Shown here: in pieces, positions 25,268 to 35,452 of the stretch | Layout of the letters: the number at the start of each line of letters is the position of its first letter | Position numbering within the stretch: the first letter of the stretch is position 1 | Assembly: GCA_030693515.1 (NCBI GenBank) | Contig: JAUYAK010000119.1 | Span: forward strand, 22,963 to 86,962 | Origin: Opitutaceae bacterium | Lineage (GTDB): Bacteria > Verrucomicrobiota > Verrucomicrobiia > Opitutales > Opitutaceae | Direction of reading: 5' to 3' | DNA length: 64,000 nt | Made by a program: the position numbers and the translations under genes | Notes under the pieces: generated by a model | Databases searched by the model: none | What the model saw: the letters and a program-made list of their open reading frames with translations, nothing else | What the model was told of the DNA's origin: nothing

Positions 25268-28200
25268 ATGAAAACTCACCCATTCCATTCGTTCTTCCGG
25301 CGCAGCCTCGCTGCCGTCGGCGTCCTTTTGTTGGCCGCCGTGCTCGGCGCCCAGACTCCGGCGACCGGCACCATCGAGGGCCGCGTCCTCGATGTCCGTC
25401 GTGGCGAGTATCTCGAAAAAGCCCGTCTAACCTTGGACGGTTCGACGCAGGAAGCCTTCACCGACGCCATCGGCCAGTATCGTTTCGTCAATGTGCCTGC
25501 TGGCGCCGCGACGATCCGGGTTTTCTACACCGGCGTCGGCTCTCACCGCGAGACGGTCACCGTTGCTCCCGGCCAGATCGCGGAGCGCGATATCACGGTT
25601 TCCAATCTGACTGCGCCCAAGGGTCCGTCCATCGCGGATGGCACCGTGAAGCTCGACTCCTTCGTCGTCTCCTCCTCAAAGGAAATGGACGGCGCCGCCA
25701 TCGCGATTAACGAGCAGCGTTTTGCCCGCAATATCGTGAACGTCGTCTCCGCCGATGAGTTCGGCACCATCGCCGACGGCAGCCCGGGCGAGCTCTTGAA
25801 ATTTCTTCCCGGTATGACGATCAGCTATACCGGTGGCGACGCCCGCTCGATCTCCATGAATGGCGTCCCGCCGGACAATGTCCCGGTATCGATGGGCGGC
25901 TTCGATCTGGCCAACTCTGGCAACCCCACCGGTCGCGAAACCCAGCTCACGCACGTTTCCAGCAGCAGCATCGCCCGGGTCGAAGTCAGCCATTCACCCA
26001 CGGCTGAGTCGCCGGGCGCCGCGCTGGCGGGAACCGTGAATTTCGTGCCGCGCAGTTCCTTTGAGCGCAACAAGCCGCTCTACACCTACAGCTTCTTCTT
26101 CAACATGCGGGACTCCGAGCGCTCCTTCCTGCGCAAGTCCCCCGGACCGGCGTGGGAACCCACCTACAAGATTCACCCCAGTTTCGACCTGTCGGCCATC
26201 GTGCCCGTGAACAAAAACTTCGGCTTTACCTTCTCCGCCGGATACTCGAAGCAGCATGTCGTGCAGGCCTTCGCGCAAAATACCCGGCGCGGAGGAAATG
26301 CGCCCACGACCGGACTCACGGCGGGCAACGCCGCGCAATTCCCCGACACCACGTTCGACAGCCCCTATCTCACCGCCTTCAACCTGCGCGACGGCGGCAA
26401 ATGGATGGAGCGCTATAATTTCGTCGCCACGGTCGACTACCGGTTCACGCGCCACGACCGCCTCTCGTTCGGCATGAGCTACGGCCATTTCAACGAGCAT
26501 TTTTCGAATCATAACATTAACTTCGCCATCAACCGCGTCGAACCCGGCGGCTGGACTCGCACCAGCACGACGGGCGCGACCAGCACGCCCACCGTCAACG
26601 CCGGCCAGCTCGATATTACCGGCGGTGCGCGTTACAGCCCGAGCCACACACTCTCTCCCACGCTCGTCTGGCGGCACAACGGACCGCTGTGGAAGATGGA
26701 AACCGGCCTGAGCCACTCGAACTCGTCTCAGGTCAATCAAGACGTCGATAAGGGCGCCTTCAGCGGCGTCACCGCGCGCCGCACCAATGTCACGGTGAGT
26801 TTTTCTGACATCTTCTATCTCCGGCCCGGCCGTATCACGGTGACCGACCCGGCCGGCAACACGGTCGATCCTTACAAACTCGAGAACTACTCGCTCGTAA
26901 ACGCCACCAGCCTGCGCAACCGCAACAGCGACACGCGGCGCCAAGCTTACGCCAATGTGCGCCGCGATCTGGTGGTGCGCGACATTCCCGTCTCGCTCAA
27001 GACGGGCGTTGATGTCCGAACCACCCGCAAAGACGTTCGCGGCCTCGGGACGGAGAACTACAATTATGTCGGCGCCGACGGCGTCGGCAGCAGCACGCCG
27101 GTCTCCGCCGCCGGCGTGACCAACGACGACAGCGCCGCCCGCGTGATCGACGAAAGTTTTTCCACCCGCGTGCCCGGCTACGGCTTTCCGCCCATTCAGT
27201 GGATTCAGAGTGAGGAGTATCTGGCGTTGTTCCGATCAAATCCCGCCTATTTCACGCGAAGCGCGACGGGCGACTACACCCAGCGGGTCAATAATTCCAA
27301 GCGCGCGGAGGAAACCATCTCGTCCGCTTACTTCCGCGCCGACGTGGGACTTTTCAGCAACCGCCTGAAACTCGTCGGCGGCCTCCGCGCCGAGCAGACG
27401 AACATCGAGGCCGAGGGGCCGCTGACCGACCCGACGCGCAACTTTCAGCGCGACGCCAGCGGCAAGGTGATCTTTGGACCCACCGGCATTCCGCTCCCTG
27501 TGACCACCGACTCGCTCGCCGCGCTCCAGCGGACGCTCGTCGACCGCGGCTACCATGCGAAGAAGGAATACCTCCGGCTGTTCCCGAATCTCAACGCCAG
27601 CTACAACATTTCCGAGAACCTGATCGCGCGGGCGGCGTATTATCAGTCGGTGGGCCGGCCCAATTTCAATCAGTTCGCCGGTGGCATTTCGCTCCCCAAC
27701 ACCGAACTCCCCCCGAGCCCCGGCAACCGCTTGGTCGTGAGCAACGCCTCGATCAAGTCCTGGCAGGCCGAAACGTTCCGAGTGCGCCTGGAGTATTATT
27801 TCCTGAAGATTGGGCAGATTTCCTTCGGCGCCTTTCAACGCGACATCAAGGACTTCTTCGGCACCGTCCAGACGCTCGTCACGCCGGAATTCCTCGAGGC
27901 CTACGGGCTCGATGAGAGCACCTACGGCGCCTACGATGTGCAGACGCAATTCAACCTCCCCGGCACCGTGCGGATGAGGGGCTTCGAGTTCGACTACAAA
28001 CAGGCGCTCACCTTCCTGCCGAACTGGGCTCGCGGCGTGCAGGTCTTCGCCAACGTCAGCTCCCAGCGCGCGACGGGGACGGATACTTTTCCCAATATGA
28101 CGCCTTTCACCGCCAACTACGGTATCAGCCTGACCCGGCCGAAGTGGAATCTCCGCATCAATGAAAACTATCGGGGTCTACAGCGGACCACTCCCATCGC

Positions 28201-28435
28201 CGGCCGCAGCATCGAACCCGGATCCTACAACTACCGTCCGAAGCAACTGTTGATCGATGTGAGTGGCGAGTATTACTTCAAGCGGTCGCTCGGTGTTTTC
28301 TTTGCGATCCGGAATTTGAACAACGCCTTCGACGACCGCAAAGCCTACGGCCCGAGCACGCCGAAATGGGGGAATTTCGTGCAGCGCCAGGATTACGCTG
28401 CGCTGTGGACCGCCGGCATCAAAGGCTCGTTTTGA
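25268..28435 (+). CDS. TonB-dependent receptor with carboxypeptidase-regulatory-like domain
   Basis: A 1055-aa outer-membrane receptor. Signal peptide residues 1-29, then a CarboxypepD_reg-like domain (about 34-115; GTIEGRVLDVRRGEYLEKARL, GQYRFVNVPAGAATIRVFYTG). The plug is next (LDSFVVSSSKEMDGAAIAINEQR, SPGELLKFLPGMTISYTGGDARSISMNGVP), and then the barrel. Late parts have the usual receptor signatures (YHAKKEYLRLFPNLNASYNISENLIARAAYYQSVGRPNF). The barrel ends in LWTAGIKGSF with the terminal Phe common in outer-membrane proteins. Together with the first receptor and the modular protein it looks like an outer-membrane uptake unit. Confidence 0.95.
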   Translation: MKTHPFHSFFRRSLAAVGVLLLAAVLGAQTPATGTIEGRVLDVRRGEYLEKARLTLDGSTQEAFTDAIGQYRFVNVPAGAATIRVFYTGVGSHRETVTVAPGQIAERDITVSNLTAPKGPSIADGTVKLDSFVVSSSKEMDGAAIAINEQRFARNIVNVVSADEFGTIADGSPGELLKFLPGMTISYTGGDARSISMNGVPPDNVPVSMGGFDLANSGNPTGRETQLTHVSSSSIARVEVSHSPTAESPGAALAGTVNFVPRSSFERNKPLYTYSFFFNMRDSERSFLRKSPGPAWEPTYKIHPSFDLSAIVPVNKNFGFTFSAGYSKQHVVQAFAQNTRRGGNAPTTGLTAGNAAQFPDTTFDSPYLTAFNLRDGGKWMERYNFVATVDYRFTRHDRLSFGMSYGHFNEHFSNHNINFAINRVEPGGWTRTSTTGATSTPTVNAGQLDITGGARYSPSHTLSPTLVWRHNGPLWKMETGLSHSNSSQVNQDVDKGAFSGVTARRTNVTVSFSDIFYLRPGRITVTDPAGNTVDPYKLENYSLVNATSLRNRNSDTRRQAYANVRRDLVVRDIPVSLKTGVDVRTTRKDVRGLGTENYNYVGADGVGSSTPVSAAGVTNDDSAARVIDESFSTRVPGYGFPPIQWIQSEEYLALFRSNPAYFTRSATGDYTQRVNNSKRAEETISSAYFRADVGLFSNRLKLVGGLRAEQTNIEAEGPLTDPTRNFQRDASGKVIFGPTGIPLPVTTDSLAALQRTLVDRGYHAKKEYLRLFPNLNASYNISENLIARAAYYQSVGRPNFNQFAGGISLPNTELPPSPGNRLVVSNASIKSWQAETFRVRLEYYFLKIGQISFGAFQRDIKDFFGTVQTLVTPEFLEAYGLDESTYGAYDVQTQFNLPGTVRMRGFEFDYKQALTFLPNWARGVQVFANVSSQRATGTDTFPNMTPFTANYGISLTRPKWNLRINENYRGLQRTTPIAGRSIEPGSYNYRPKQLLIDVSGEYYFKRSLGVFFAIRNLNNAFDDRKAYGPSTPKWGNFVQRQDYAALWTAGIKGSF

Positions 28436-28486
28436 ACACTTAATCCGTGACCACGCAGCTTTTCTTCAGGCAAAGCGTGGCCGGCA

Positions 28487-28531
28487 GGAGTGGAGCGCGT
28501 CGCTGGGGTTTCCCGTCGACGAGCCCACTCC
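28487..28531 (+). terminator. Hairpin after the second receptor gene
   Basis: GGAGTGG, followed by AGCGCGTCG on the left and CGACGAG, followed by CCCACTCC on the right, form a long interrupted stem around a GC-rich loop. It lies 52 bases after the receptor stop and before the start of the 24-gene array, so it may separate the two transcription units. No T-run follows. Confidence 0.45.
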
Positions 28532-28596
28532 GTCCGCGCCGGTAGCGTGGTTACGGAAAATCTCGGAATCAACTCCCGCCGCCAGCCAATATCCCC

Positions 28597-30105
28597 ATGA
28601 ACATCCACGCAGGAAACTCGCCCGCTTCAAGTTCCCTCGCGGCACCGTCCGGGATAATCTTTACCCGGCGGAAAGCGCTGCGGTCCGGCGCACTGCTTGT
28701 GGCCGGTTTGACCGTGGCGAAGGCCGCCGTCGCACCTCCGCGCGCCCAGCGGGTCGTCATCGTGGGCGGCGGCATCGGCGGGTTGTGCTGCGCCTATGAA
28801 CTGATGGAACGGGGACACGACGTCACGCTCCTTGAGGCGTCGCGGCGCACCGGCGGCCACGTGAAAACGATCCGCGACCCGCTGCCGGACGGGTTGTATG
28901 CCGACGTGGGCGCGGAACATTTCACCAACCCAGGCTACGACGACTACCGTCGGTATGTGGAGAAATTCGATCTCCCCGTGCTGCCCTGGGCCCGCCGGCA
29001 GCAGATGTATAAACGGATCGACGGCCGGTGGTTCACCGAGGAACAGCTCGCCGACAAGGCCGTGCTCGGTGGCTTCGGTTTCAACGCGCGCGAAATCGAC
29101 TACATTCGCGAGCACGGTTTCCGCGAGCTGCCGACACTCTACCTCGCGCCGTATCTGGCGAAGTTCAGGGACGAGTATCAGCCCTTCGGCGTCGGCCTGG
29201 ATGAGTGCGACCACCTGCCGCTGGGCGACGTGCTGGCGGACGCGGGCCTGTCCGCCGCGGCCGTGCGGTTTCTCAGCGCGCAGCGCAGCCGGCCCAACGA
29301 GAAGCCCGCCGCCGGCAGCTCCGCGCTCTTTCGCATCTGGCAGGCGGCCATCGTGAAAATGCGCGGGCTGCCCGTCTTCAAGCGCGAGGTTTTTCACCTC
29401 AAGGGCGGCAACCAACGGCTGCCGGACGCCTTCGCCGAGCGGCTCGGCGAACGGGTGCGGCGCAACTGCGAGGCGACCGCCATTCATCGCGGCGACACAT
29501 CCGTCACGGTGCGTTTCAAGCAGGCGGACGCGGAGCACACGCTCACCGCCGATCACGCCGTGCTGTGTGTCTCGCCCCTGGTGCTCCCACGCATTCAGAT
29601 CACGCCCGCGTGGCCGGAAGCCAAGGCGTATGCGTTGCAAAACACCTCGATGAACATGCAATCGCGCGTCCTACTTGTGACTCGCGATGCCTTCTGGAAA
29701 GAAGACGTGCCCAGCATCAATCTCGAAACGGCCGACCCGAAGATGTATTTCGTGTGCGAGACCGCGTCCGAAGTGCCCGGACCGCGCCGGCTCCTGATGG
29801 GCAGTGGCTCGCCCGCGCAGACGCCGGAGGAGACCATCGCGGCCTTCCGCAAATTTTATCCCGGCAAGAAACCGGACACGATCGAGCAGTGCATCGTGCA
29901 CCAGTGGTGGAAGGAGGAGCCGCTCGCCTTTGGCTGCGAACGCAATCCGTTTCCCTTCGGCCAGCTCGCCAAAATCTGGCCTCATCTCATCGAACCGGTC
30001 GGTCGCATTCATTTTGCCGGAGCCGCCTACGACAATCTTCCGTGGGGCCAGGATGCGGCCACCCGCTCCGCCAACCGCGTCGCGCGGCAGATTCACGCGT
30101 CGTGA
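28597..30105 (+). CDS. Exported FAD-dependent amine-oxidase-like oxidoreductase (copy 1)
   Basis: A 502-aa protein with a Tat-like or lipoprotein-free signal (TRRKALRSGALLVAGLTVAKAAVA). The FAD dinucleotide-binding motif is VVIVGGGIGGLCCAYELMERG (about 53-73), followed by the GG-doublet stretch RTGGHVKTIRDPLPDGLYADVGAEHF. The C-terminal FAD-contact motif is VGRIHFAGAAYDNLPWGQDAATRSA. This is the flavin amine oxidase/protoporphyrinogen oxidase superfamily. A close paralog is encoded at 32638, and the two share long blocks such as HQWWKEEPLA.GCER. The substrate is not known; the export suggests an extracytoplasmic oxidase. Confidence 0.88.
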   Translation: MNIHAGNSPASSSLAAPSGIIFTRRKALRSGALLVAGLTVAKAAVAPPRAQRVVIVGGGIGGLCCAYELMERGHDVTLLEASRRTGGHVKTIRDPLPDGLYADVGAEHFTNPGYDDYRRYVEKFDLPVLPWARRQQMYKRIDGRWFTEEQLADKAVLGGFGFNAREIDYIREHGFRELPTLYLAPYLAKFRDEYQPFGVGLDECDHLPLGDVLADAGLSAAAVRFLSAQRSRPNEKPAAGSSALFRIWQAAIVKMRGLPVFKREVFHLKGGNQRLPDAFAERLGERVRRNCEATAIHRGDTSVTVRFKQADAEHTLTADHAVLCVSPLVLPRIQITPAWPEAKAYALQNTSMNMQSRVLLVTRDAFWKEDVPSINLETADPKMYFVCETASEVPGPRRLLMGSGSPAQTPEETIAAFRKFYPGKKPDTIEQCIVHQWWKEEPLAFGCERNPFPFGQLAKIWPHLIEPVGRIHFAGAAYDNLPWGQDAATRSANRVARQIHAS

Positions 30106-30127
30106 CCCACCGCACTGCCTCAACTAT

Positions 30128-31378
30128 TTGAAATCAAATTATCGCATATTCTCAAAACGCTTCGCCGTTGGAGCGTTGCTTGGCGGGCTGGCTGCGGGCC
30201 CGATGTGCGGGCAGTCAGCGCGCACCGAGAGCTTCCTCGGGAATCTCGCGCCCATCGTAAACTCGATCCACGCCGAGCGCGGGTTCCCGCTGGCCTTTGA
30301 GCATCGCGGGGCTTTGTCAGTCGGCGAGTGGCGGCGCCAAGGTAGAGCGGAGATTGAGCGCACGCTTTCGTATGCCCCAAAGGACGTGCCGCTCGATGTC
30401 CGGGTTGACGAGGTGCTTCAGCGTCCGGGTTATGAGATTCGGCGCATCTCGTTCGCCGGTTCGCCGCACTACCGGGTGCCCGCCTTCCTGCTGGTGCCGA
30501 CCACGGGGAAGGGGCCTTACCCTGCGGTCGTCGCGCTGCACGATCATGGCGGCTGGTATTTTCACGGGAAGGAAAAGCTGGTGTGGATCGAAGGCGAGCA
30601 CGCGGCGCTCAAGGACTATCGAGCGCGCTACTACGGCGCCCGCACCTTCGCCGACGAATTGGCGAAGCGCGGATTCGTCGTCATCGTGCCGGATGCGTTT
30701 TATTGGGGAGAGCGACGCCTACAGTATGAGCAGCCGCCGGCCGCGCTGACGGAACGTCTGAATGGGCTGAGGCCGGAGACGTATGATTTTGTGAAGGCGA
30801 CGAACCGGTATTTGGACGAACGCGTGCATGACTTGAACACCTGCCTGGCGTTCGCCGGCACGAGTTGGATGGGCATCGTGAACCACGACGACCGGCGGAG
30901 CGTGTCGGTGCTCGCGGCGATGCCGGAGGTGGACCCGCAGCGGCTGGGGTGCATCGGTCTCTCCGGCGGGGGCTACCGCGCGACTTACCTCACCGGCACC
31001 GAGCCGAGAATGCGCGCCGCGGCGATCGTGGGCTGGATGACGTCGCTCCCGAGCACGCTTGCCATCACCTATGAAACTCACGCCGGGCTGTTCGACGCCT
31101 TTGGCCTGCATGCCAGCCTGGATCACCCGGACATCGCCTCGCTCGCCGCGCCGGACACTGCGGTGTTGGTGCAAAACTGCTCTCGGGACCGGCTGTTCAC
31201 GCGTGCCGGGATGGAGGACTCCTCGATCAAGATTCAAAAGGTCTATCAAGCCCTCGGCCACCCGGAGAAATATCGGTTCAAATTTTACGACGTGCCGCAT
31301 CGCTTCGACGCGGAAATGCAGGACGACGCGTTTGCGTGGTTGGAGCAATGGCTGAACCGGCCGGCCACGGGCAAGTAG
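30128..31378 (+). CDS. Exported alpha/beta hydrolase (acetyl-esterase-like)
   Basis: A 416-aa protein. No ATG gives a complete signal peptide in this frame. A TTG at 30128 (after the upstream stop) starts KSNYRIFSKRFAVGALLGGLAAG, a good signal sequence, so it is preferred. The alpha/beta hydrolase core is visible: YPAVVALHDHGGWYFHGKEKL, then FADELAKRGFVVIVPDAFYWGERR, the nucleophile elbow GCIGLSGGGYRATYL (Ser in GLSGGG), and VLVQNCSRDRLFTRAGMED leading to the catalytic Asp. RFKFYDVPHRFDAEMQ supplies the His. The layout resembles acetyl-xylan esterase and dienelactone-hydrolase-type enzymes (Abhydrolase_7-like). Confidence 0.85.
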   Translation: MKSNYRIFSKRFAVGALLGGLAAGPMCGQSARTESFLGNLAPIVNSIHAERGFPLAFEHRGALSVGEWRRQGRAEIERTLSYAPKDVPLDVRVDEVLQRPGYEIRRISFAGSPHYRVPAFLLVPTTGKGPYPAVVALHDHGGWYFHGKEKLVWIEGEHAALKDYRARYYGARTFADELAKRGFVVIVPDAFYWGERRLQYEQPPAALTERLNGLRPETYDFVKATNRYLDERVHDLNTCLAFAGTSWMGIVNHDDRRSVSVLAAMPEVDPQRLGCIGLSGGGYRATYLTGTEPRMRAAAIVGWMTSLPSTLAITYETHAGLFDAFGLHASLDHPDIASLAAPDTAVLVQNCSRDRLFTRAGMEDSSIKIQKVYQALGHPEKYRFKFYDVPHRFDAEMQDDAFAWLEQWLNRPATGK

Positions 31379-31384
31379 GACGCC

Positions 31385-32602
31385 ATGAATTCTCCTCCCA
31401 AGTGCCCACCCTCCACTGCCGCGGCCCCCTCGCCGCGGCTCTACTCCTTGGATGCCTATCGCGGCTTCGTAATGCTGCTCATGATGGGCGAGGTCTTGAA
31501 ATTGCCCGCCGTGGCGAAGGCGCTGCCCGACAGCCGGCTCTGGGCGTTTCTGGCGTATCATCAGACGCACGTCGCATGGATCGGTGCTTCCCTCCATGAT
31601 CTGATTCAGCCGTCGTTTTCGTTCATCGTCGGCGTCGCCCTGCCGTTTTCCATCTCGGCGCGGCTGGCGCGCGGTCACGCGGTGACCGGCCTGACACTCC
31701 ACGCGGCCTGGCGCGCAGTGCTCCTGATCGCGTTGGGCCTATTCCTGCGCAGCGTGGGCCGGCCGCAGACCCTGTTCTCGTTTACCGACACGCTGATTCA
31801 GATTGGCGCCGGCTACACGTTTCTGTTCATGCTGGGCTTTCGTTCCGTGCGCACCCAGTGGATTGCCTTTGCCGCCATCCTAGTGGGCACTTGGCTGGCC
31901 TTTGCGCTCTATCCGCTGCCGGGACCGGGGTTCGACTTTGCGAAAGTGGGCGTAAGTCCCGCGTGGTTTTCCCAACACGGGCTCAGCGGCTTCGAGGCGC
32001 ATTGGAACAAGAACAGCCATATCGCGTGGGCGTTCGATACCTGGTTCCTCAATCTCTTCCCGCAGGCGTCGCGCTGGGAGTTCAATGGCGGCGCGACGAG
32101 CACGTTGAACTTCATCCCCACGCTGGCGCTGATGATCCTCGGCCTCATCGCCGGTGAGACTTTGCGCGGAGACCGCTCCCCGATGCAAAAAGTGCGCTGG
32201 CTGGCTGTGGCCGGTGTTGCGGCCCTCGCGGCGGGATGGGGTCTCGGCGCGATCGGTGTCTGCCCAGTGGTGAAGCGCCTGTGGACGCCGAGTTGGACGC
32301 TCTACAGCGGGGGCTGGTGTCTCCTGCTGATGGCTCTGTTCTACCTCGTGATTGACCTCTGGCAGCGACGCGCCTGGACCTTCCCGTTGGTCGTCGTCGG
32401 GCTCAACTCCATCGCGGCCTACGCCATGTCCTATCTGATCGAGGACTTCACCCGCTCCTCGCTCAAAACGCATCTCGGGCAAAACGCGTTCGCGTTCCTC
32501 GGCCAAGCCTATGAGCCCCTGCTGCTCGGTGCCGCCACGCTCCTCGTGATGTGGCTGCTGCTCTTCTGGATGTATCGGAGGAAAATTTTCCTTCGCATTT
32601 GA
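31385..32602 (+). CDS. HGSNAT/DUF5009-like membrane acyltransferase
   Basis: A 405-aa inner-membrane protein with about 10-11 hydrophobic segments. It begins with the conserved signature RLYSLDAYRGFVMLLMMGEVL and has further family features: HVAWIGASLHDLIQPSFSFIVGVALPFSI, FTDTLIQIGAGYTFLFMLGF, and an external loop FDTWFLNLFP followed by TLNFIPTLALMILGLIAGE. The family includes heparan-alpha-glucosaminide N-acetyltransferase, which moves acetyl groups from cytoplasmic acetyl-CoA across the membrane to amino sugars. It lies between two FAD oxidoreductase genes and next to two esterase genes. Confidence 0.85.
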   Translation: MNSPPKCPPSTAAAPSPRLYSLDAYRGFVMLLMMGEVLKLPAVAKALPDSRLWAFLAYHQTHVAWIGASLHDLIQPSFSFIVGVALPFSISARLARGHAVTGLTLHAAWRAVLLIALGLFLRSVGRPQTLFSFTDTLIQIGAGYTFLFMLGFRSVRTQWIAFAAILVGTWLAFALYPLPGPGFDFAKVGVSPAWFSQHGLSGFEAHWNKNSHIAWAFDTWFLNLFPQASRWEFNGGATSTLNFIPTLALMILGLIAGETLRGDRSPMQKVRWLAVAGVAALAAGWGLGAIGVCPVVKRLWTPSWTLYSGGWCLLLMALFYLVIDLWQRRAWTFPLVVVGLNSIAAYAMSYLIEDFTRSSLKTHLGQNAFAFLGQAYEPLLLGAATLLVMWLLLFWMYRRKIFLRI

Positions 32603-32637
32603 TCCGGCCATTCCGGATCTCGACCCAAATTTTACTC

Positions 32638-34101
32638 ATGAAAAAGCAATCCACTTCCCTCACTCGGCGCGATCTGCTCAAAGCTTCCGCCGTCACGCTC
32701 CTTGCCAGCTCAGTCAACCTGCCCGCCGCGCAGCCGGCGAAGAAACGAGTCATCGTCATCGGCGCCGGTATCGGCGGATTGAGCTGCGCCTACGATCTCA
32801 TGGAACGTGGGCACGACGTGACCGTGCTGGAAGGATCAAGGCGCGTCGGCGGCCATGTGAAGACCATCCGCGAACCGCTGGCCGACGGGCTCTATGCGGA
32901 CGTGGGCGCCGAGCAGTTCTTGAAACATGGTTACAAGGCCTACTGGCATTGGGTGAAGAAGTTTGACCTGCCTTGGATGGATTATCCGAAGCGCAACGAC
33001 ATGTATAGCTTCATGCGGGGCAAATGGCGCACGGACGCGGACCTCGCGGACGCCAAATTGCAGCGCGAGTTCGGCTACAACGAGCGCGAGGTCGCCTACA
33101 TGCAGGCCCACGGATTTAAGGAAGTGCAGCGGCTGTATCTCGGCCTTCATGCCGCCAAGTTTAAGGATGAAACCCAGCCCTTCGGACTCGGTCTGGATGA
33201 ACTGGATCAGGTCACCCTCGGCGACTGGCTCGCGGAACAGGGAGCCTCGGCCTCGGCCGGCGCGCGCCGCACGACCAAGGAAAAGCCCGCGACCGAGGGC
33301 GATGTTTCCGCGCTCTACCGCATCTGGCAGGATGCCGTCGTGCAGATGCGCGGGCTGCCGATCTTCTCACGAGAAGTGTGCCGGCTCAAGGGCGGCAACG
33401 ATCTTCTGACAGACACTTTCGCCCGGCACCTCGGTGATCGGGTGCGGAAGAACTGCCGGGTGTCCGCCGTCGCGCACGATGCCGCCGGCTGCACCGTGAC
33501 CTTCGCCGAGGCTCCCGAGGCGCCGCCGCAGACGCTTAAGGCCGACTACGTGGTATTCTCCGTCTCGCCGATGGTGATCGCGGGCATTGCCGTGACGCCC
33601 GCGTTTCCCGCGAACAAGCAATACGCCCTGACGCACACCCCGATGGACATGTATTCCCGGGTGGTTTTGCAAACCAAGACGCCTTTCTGGAAGGGCGACC
33701 ACATTCCCAGCATCAATCTGATCACCGGGGATCGGCACATGACCTACGTCTGGGAAATGGCCGAGGAGGTGCCCGGCGAGCGCCGCATTCTCATGGGCTA
33801 CGGCCAGGTGGCAGATGAGCCGGCGGCGGTGCTGGCGGCATTTCGCAAATTCTATCCCGGCAAGCAGCAGGAGACGCTGGAGCAAGCCATCGTGCACCAG
33901 TGGTGGAAAGAAGAGCCGCTCGCCGTCGGCTGCGAGCGCACCGGGTTCCCCTTCGGCAAGCTCGCGCAAGTCTGGCCGCATCTTATCCGGCCGGTGGGCC
34001 GGCTCCATTTCGCCGGTGCCGCCTATGACACCCTTCGCTTCGGCCAGGATGCCGCGACGCTCTCCGCCCGCCGCACGGCCGAGGCAATCAATGGAGCGTG
34101 A
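32638..34101 (+). CDS. Exported FAD-dependent amine-oxidase-like oxidoreductase (copy 2)
   Basis: A 487-aa protein starting MKKQSTSLTRRDLLKASAV, a clear twin-arginine signal with cleavage after about residue 31. The FAD motif is VIVIGAGIGGLSCAYDLMERG (about 38-58), then SRRVGGHVKTIREPLADGLYADVGAEQF. The C-terminal part has HQWWKEEPLAVGCER and VGRLHFAGAAYDTLRFGQDAATLSARR. It is a paralog of the 502-aa protein encoded two genes upstream; both keep the FAD-binding residues. They could form a heterodimer, or act on different substrates of the same pathway. Its stop overlaps the next start. Confidence 0.9.
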   Translation: MKKQSTSLTRRDLLKASAVTLLASSVNLPAAQPAKKRVIVIGAGIGGLSCAYDLMERGHDVTVLEGSRRVGGHVKTIREPLADGLYADVGAEQFLKHGYKAYWHWVKKFDLPWMDYPKRNDMYSFMRGKWRTDADLADAKLQREFGYNEREVAYMQAHGFKEVQRLYLGLHAAKFKDETQPFGLGLDELDQVTLGDWLAEQGASASAGARRTTKEKPATEGDVSALYRIWQDAVVQMRGLPIFSREVCRLKGGNDLLTDTFARHLGDRVRKNCRVSAVAHDAAGCTVTFAEAPEAPPQTLKADYVVFSVSPMVIAGIAVTPAFPANKQYALTHTPMDMYSRVVLQTKTPFWKGDHIPSINLITGDRHMTYVWEMAEEVPGERRILMGYGQVADEPAAVLAAFRKFYPGKQQETLEQAIVHQWWKEEPLAVGCERTGFPFGKLAQVWPHLIRPVGRLHFAGAAYDTLRFGQDAATLSARRTAEAINGA

Positions 34102-35441
34102 TGATCCGGCCCATGAAAATCCACCTCTTGGCGTTCGTCATTCTCGGAGGCCTCGCCAGTGCCTGCGTCGGCGCGGAGACGCCCGTTGTTCCCGCGCTGA
34201 AGTTTGAAGCCCGCACGGAACGCGCCAGCGCCACCTACAAGACAGGCGAGGACGTCAGCTTCCTCATCAGCCTCACGCGCGACGGCCAGCCGGTGGACGG
34301 GCCGATCCGTTGGATCCTCACGAAAGACGGCGTGGCACCACGCCGTGAAGGCACCGGCAGCCTGACCGCCGGCAAGTTCATCCTGCGCGGCCGGCTCGAT
34401 GAACCGGGCTTTCTCCAGTGCCGCGTCACTTTTCAAGACCACCCGGAGGAGGATAAATCACCCGGCCTCGTCGCTCTCGCTGGCACAGCGATCGACCCGT
34501 TGCTCATCAAGCCGAGCCTGCCGGTGCCGGATGATTTCACCGCGTTCTGGGCCGCGCAGAAACAAAAGCTCGCGCTCGTGCCCGTGAACGCGCGCGTCAC
34601 ACCCGTGCCCACGAAAGAGAAGGGTGTCGAAGCCTTCGACGTGCAGGCCGACAGCATCGGGGCCCCGGTGTCCGCTTACTTCGCCAAGCCCAGCAACGCC
34701 CAGCCCAAATCACTGCCCGCCTACCTGTTCGTCCACGGTGCGGGAGTGATCAGTTCCACGCTCAGCCACGCCGTCAACTGGAGCACGAAGGGCGCGCTCG
34801 CGATGAACCTGAACGCCCACGGGGTGCCCAATGGCCAGCCTGTCGCGTTCTACACCGATCTCCTTAACGGCGAACTCAAGGACTACCGTTACCGGGGCCG
34901 CGATGATCGTGAGACCTGTTACTTTCTCGGCATGTTTTTGCGCCTCGTCCGCGCGATCGACTTCCTCACCGCGCAACCCGAGTGGAACGGCCGCGACGTG
35001 ATCGTGTATGGCCACAGTCAGGGTGGATACCAAGCCTTCGCCGCTGCCGGCATCGACGAGCGCGTCACCTTTTTCGCCGCGGGAGTCCCTGCGGGTTGCG
35101 ACCACACCGGCAGCACCGTCGGCCGCATCAACGGCTGGCCGAAACTGGTGCCCAACTTGCCCGACGGCACCCCCGACCCACGAGTGCAGCAGACCGCGCG
35201 CTACTTTGATTGCGTCAATTTCGCCGCGCACACTCACGCGAAAGCGGCCATCGTCAGCGTTGGTTTCATCGACTGGGTCTGCCCGCCCACCTCGGTTTAC
35301 GCCGCCTACAACGCGCTGCCCATTCCCAAGCAAATCTTCGACGACATCCCCACCGCCCACGTCGTGTCCCCCGCAGCCACCAAAATCATGGAGGCCGCGG
35401 TGCTCAAAGCCCTCCAGTCAAACTTTCTCACGCACCAGTAA
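34098..35441 (+). CDS. Exported acetyl-xylan-esterase-like protein
   Basis: A 447-aa protein (start at 34098 or 34113). The signal peptide ends near residue 26 (SACVGAE). An N-terminal Ig-like domain (about 30-130; [39 protein letters not shown]) precedes an AXE1-type hydrolase. The latter has [19 protein letters not shown] at its start, [21 protein letters not shown] for the oxyanion region, [24 protein letters not shown] for the Ser nucleophile, and [19 protein letters not shown] with the acid, ending PTAHVVSP with the His. It probably removes acetyl groups from plant polysaccharide outside the cytoplasm. Confidence 0.9.
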   Translation: MMIRPMKIHLLAFVILGGLASACVGAETPVVPALKFEARTERASATYKTGEDVSFLISLTRDGQPVDGPIRWILTKDGVAPRREGTGSLTAGKFILRGRLDEPGFLQCRVTFQDHPEEDKSPGLVALAGTAIDPLLIKPSLPVPDDFTAFWAAQKQKLALVPVNARVTPVPTKEKGVEAFDVQADSIGAPVSAYFAKPSNAQPKSLPAYLFVHGAGVISSTLSHAVNWSTKGALAMNLNAHGVPNGQPVAFYTDLLNGELKDYRYRGRDDRETCYFLGMFLRLVRAIDFLTAQPEWNGRDVIVYGHSQGGYQAFAAAGIDERVTFFAAGVPAGCDHTGSTVGRINGWPKLVPNLPDGTPDPRVQQTARYFDCVNFAAHTHAKAAIVSVGFIDWVCPPTSVYAAYNALPIPKQIFDDIPTAHVVSPAATKIMEAAVLKALQSNFLTHQ

Positions 35442-35452
35442 GCACTCCTCCT

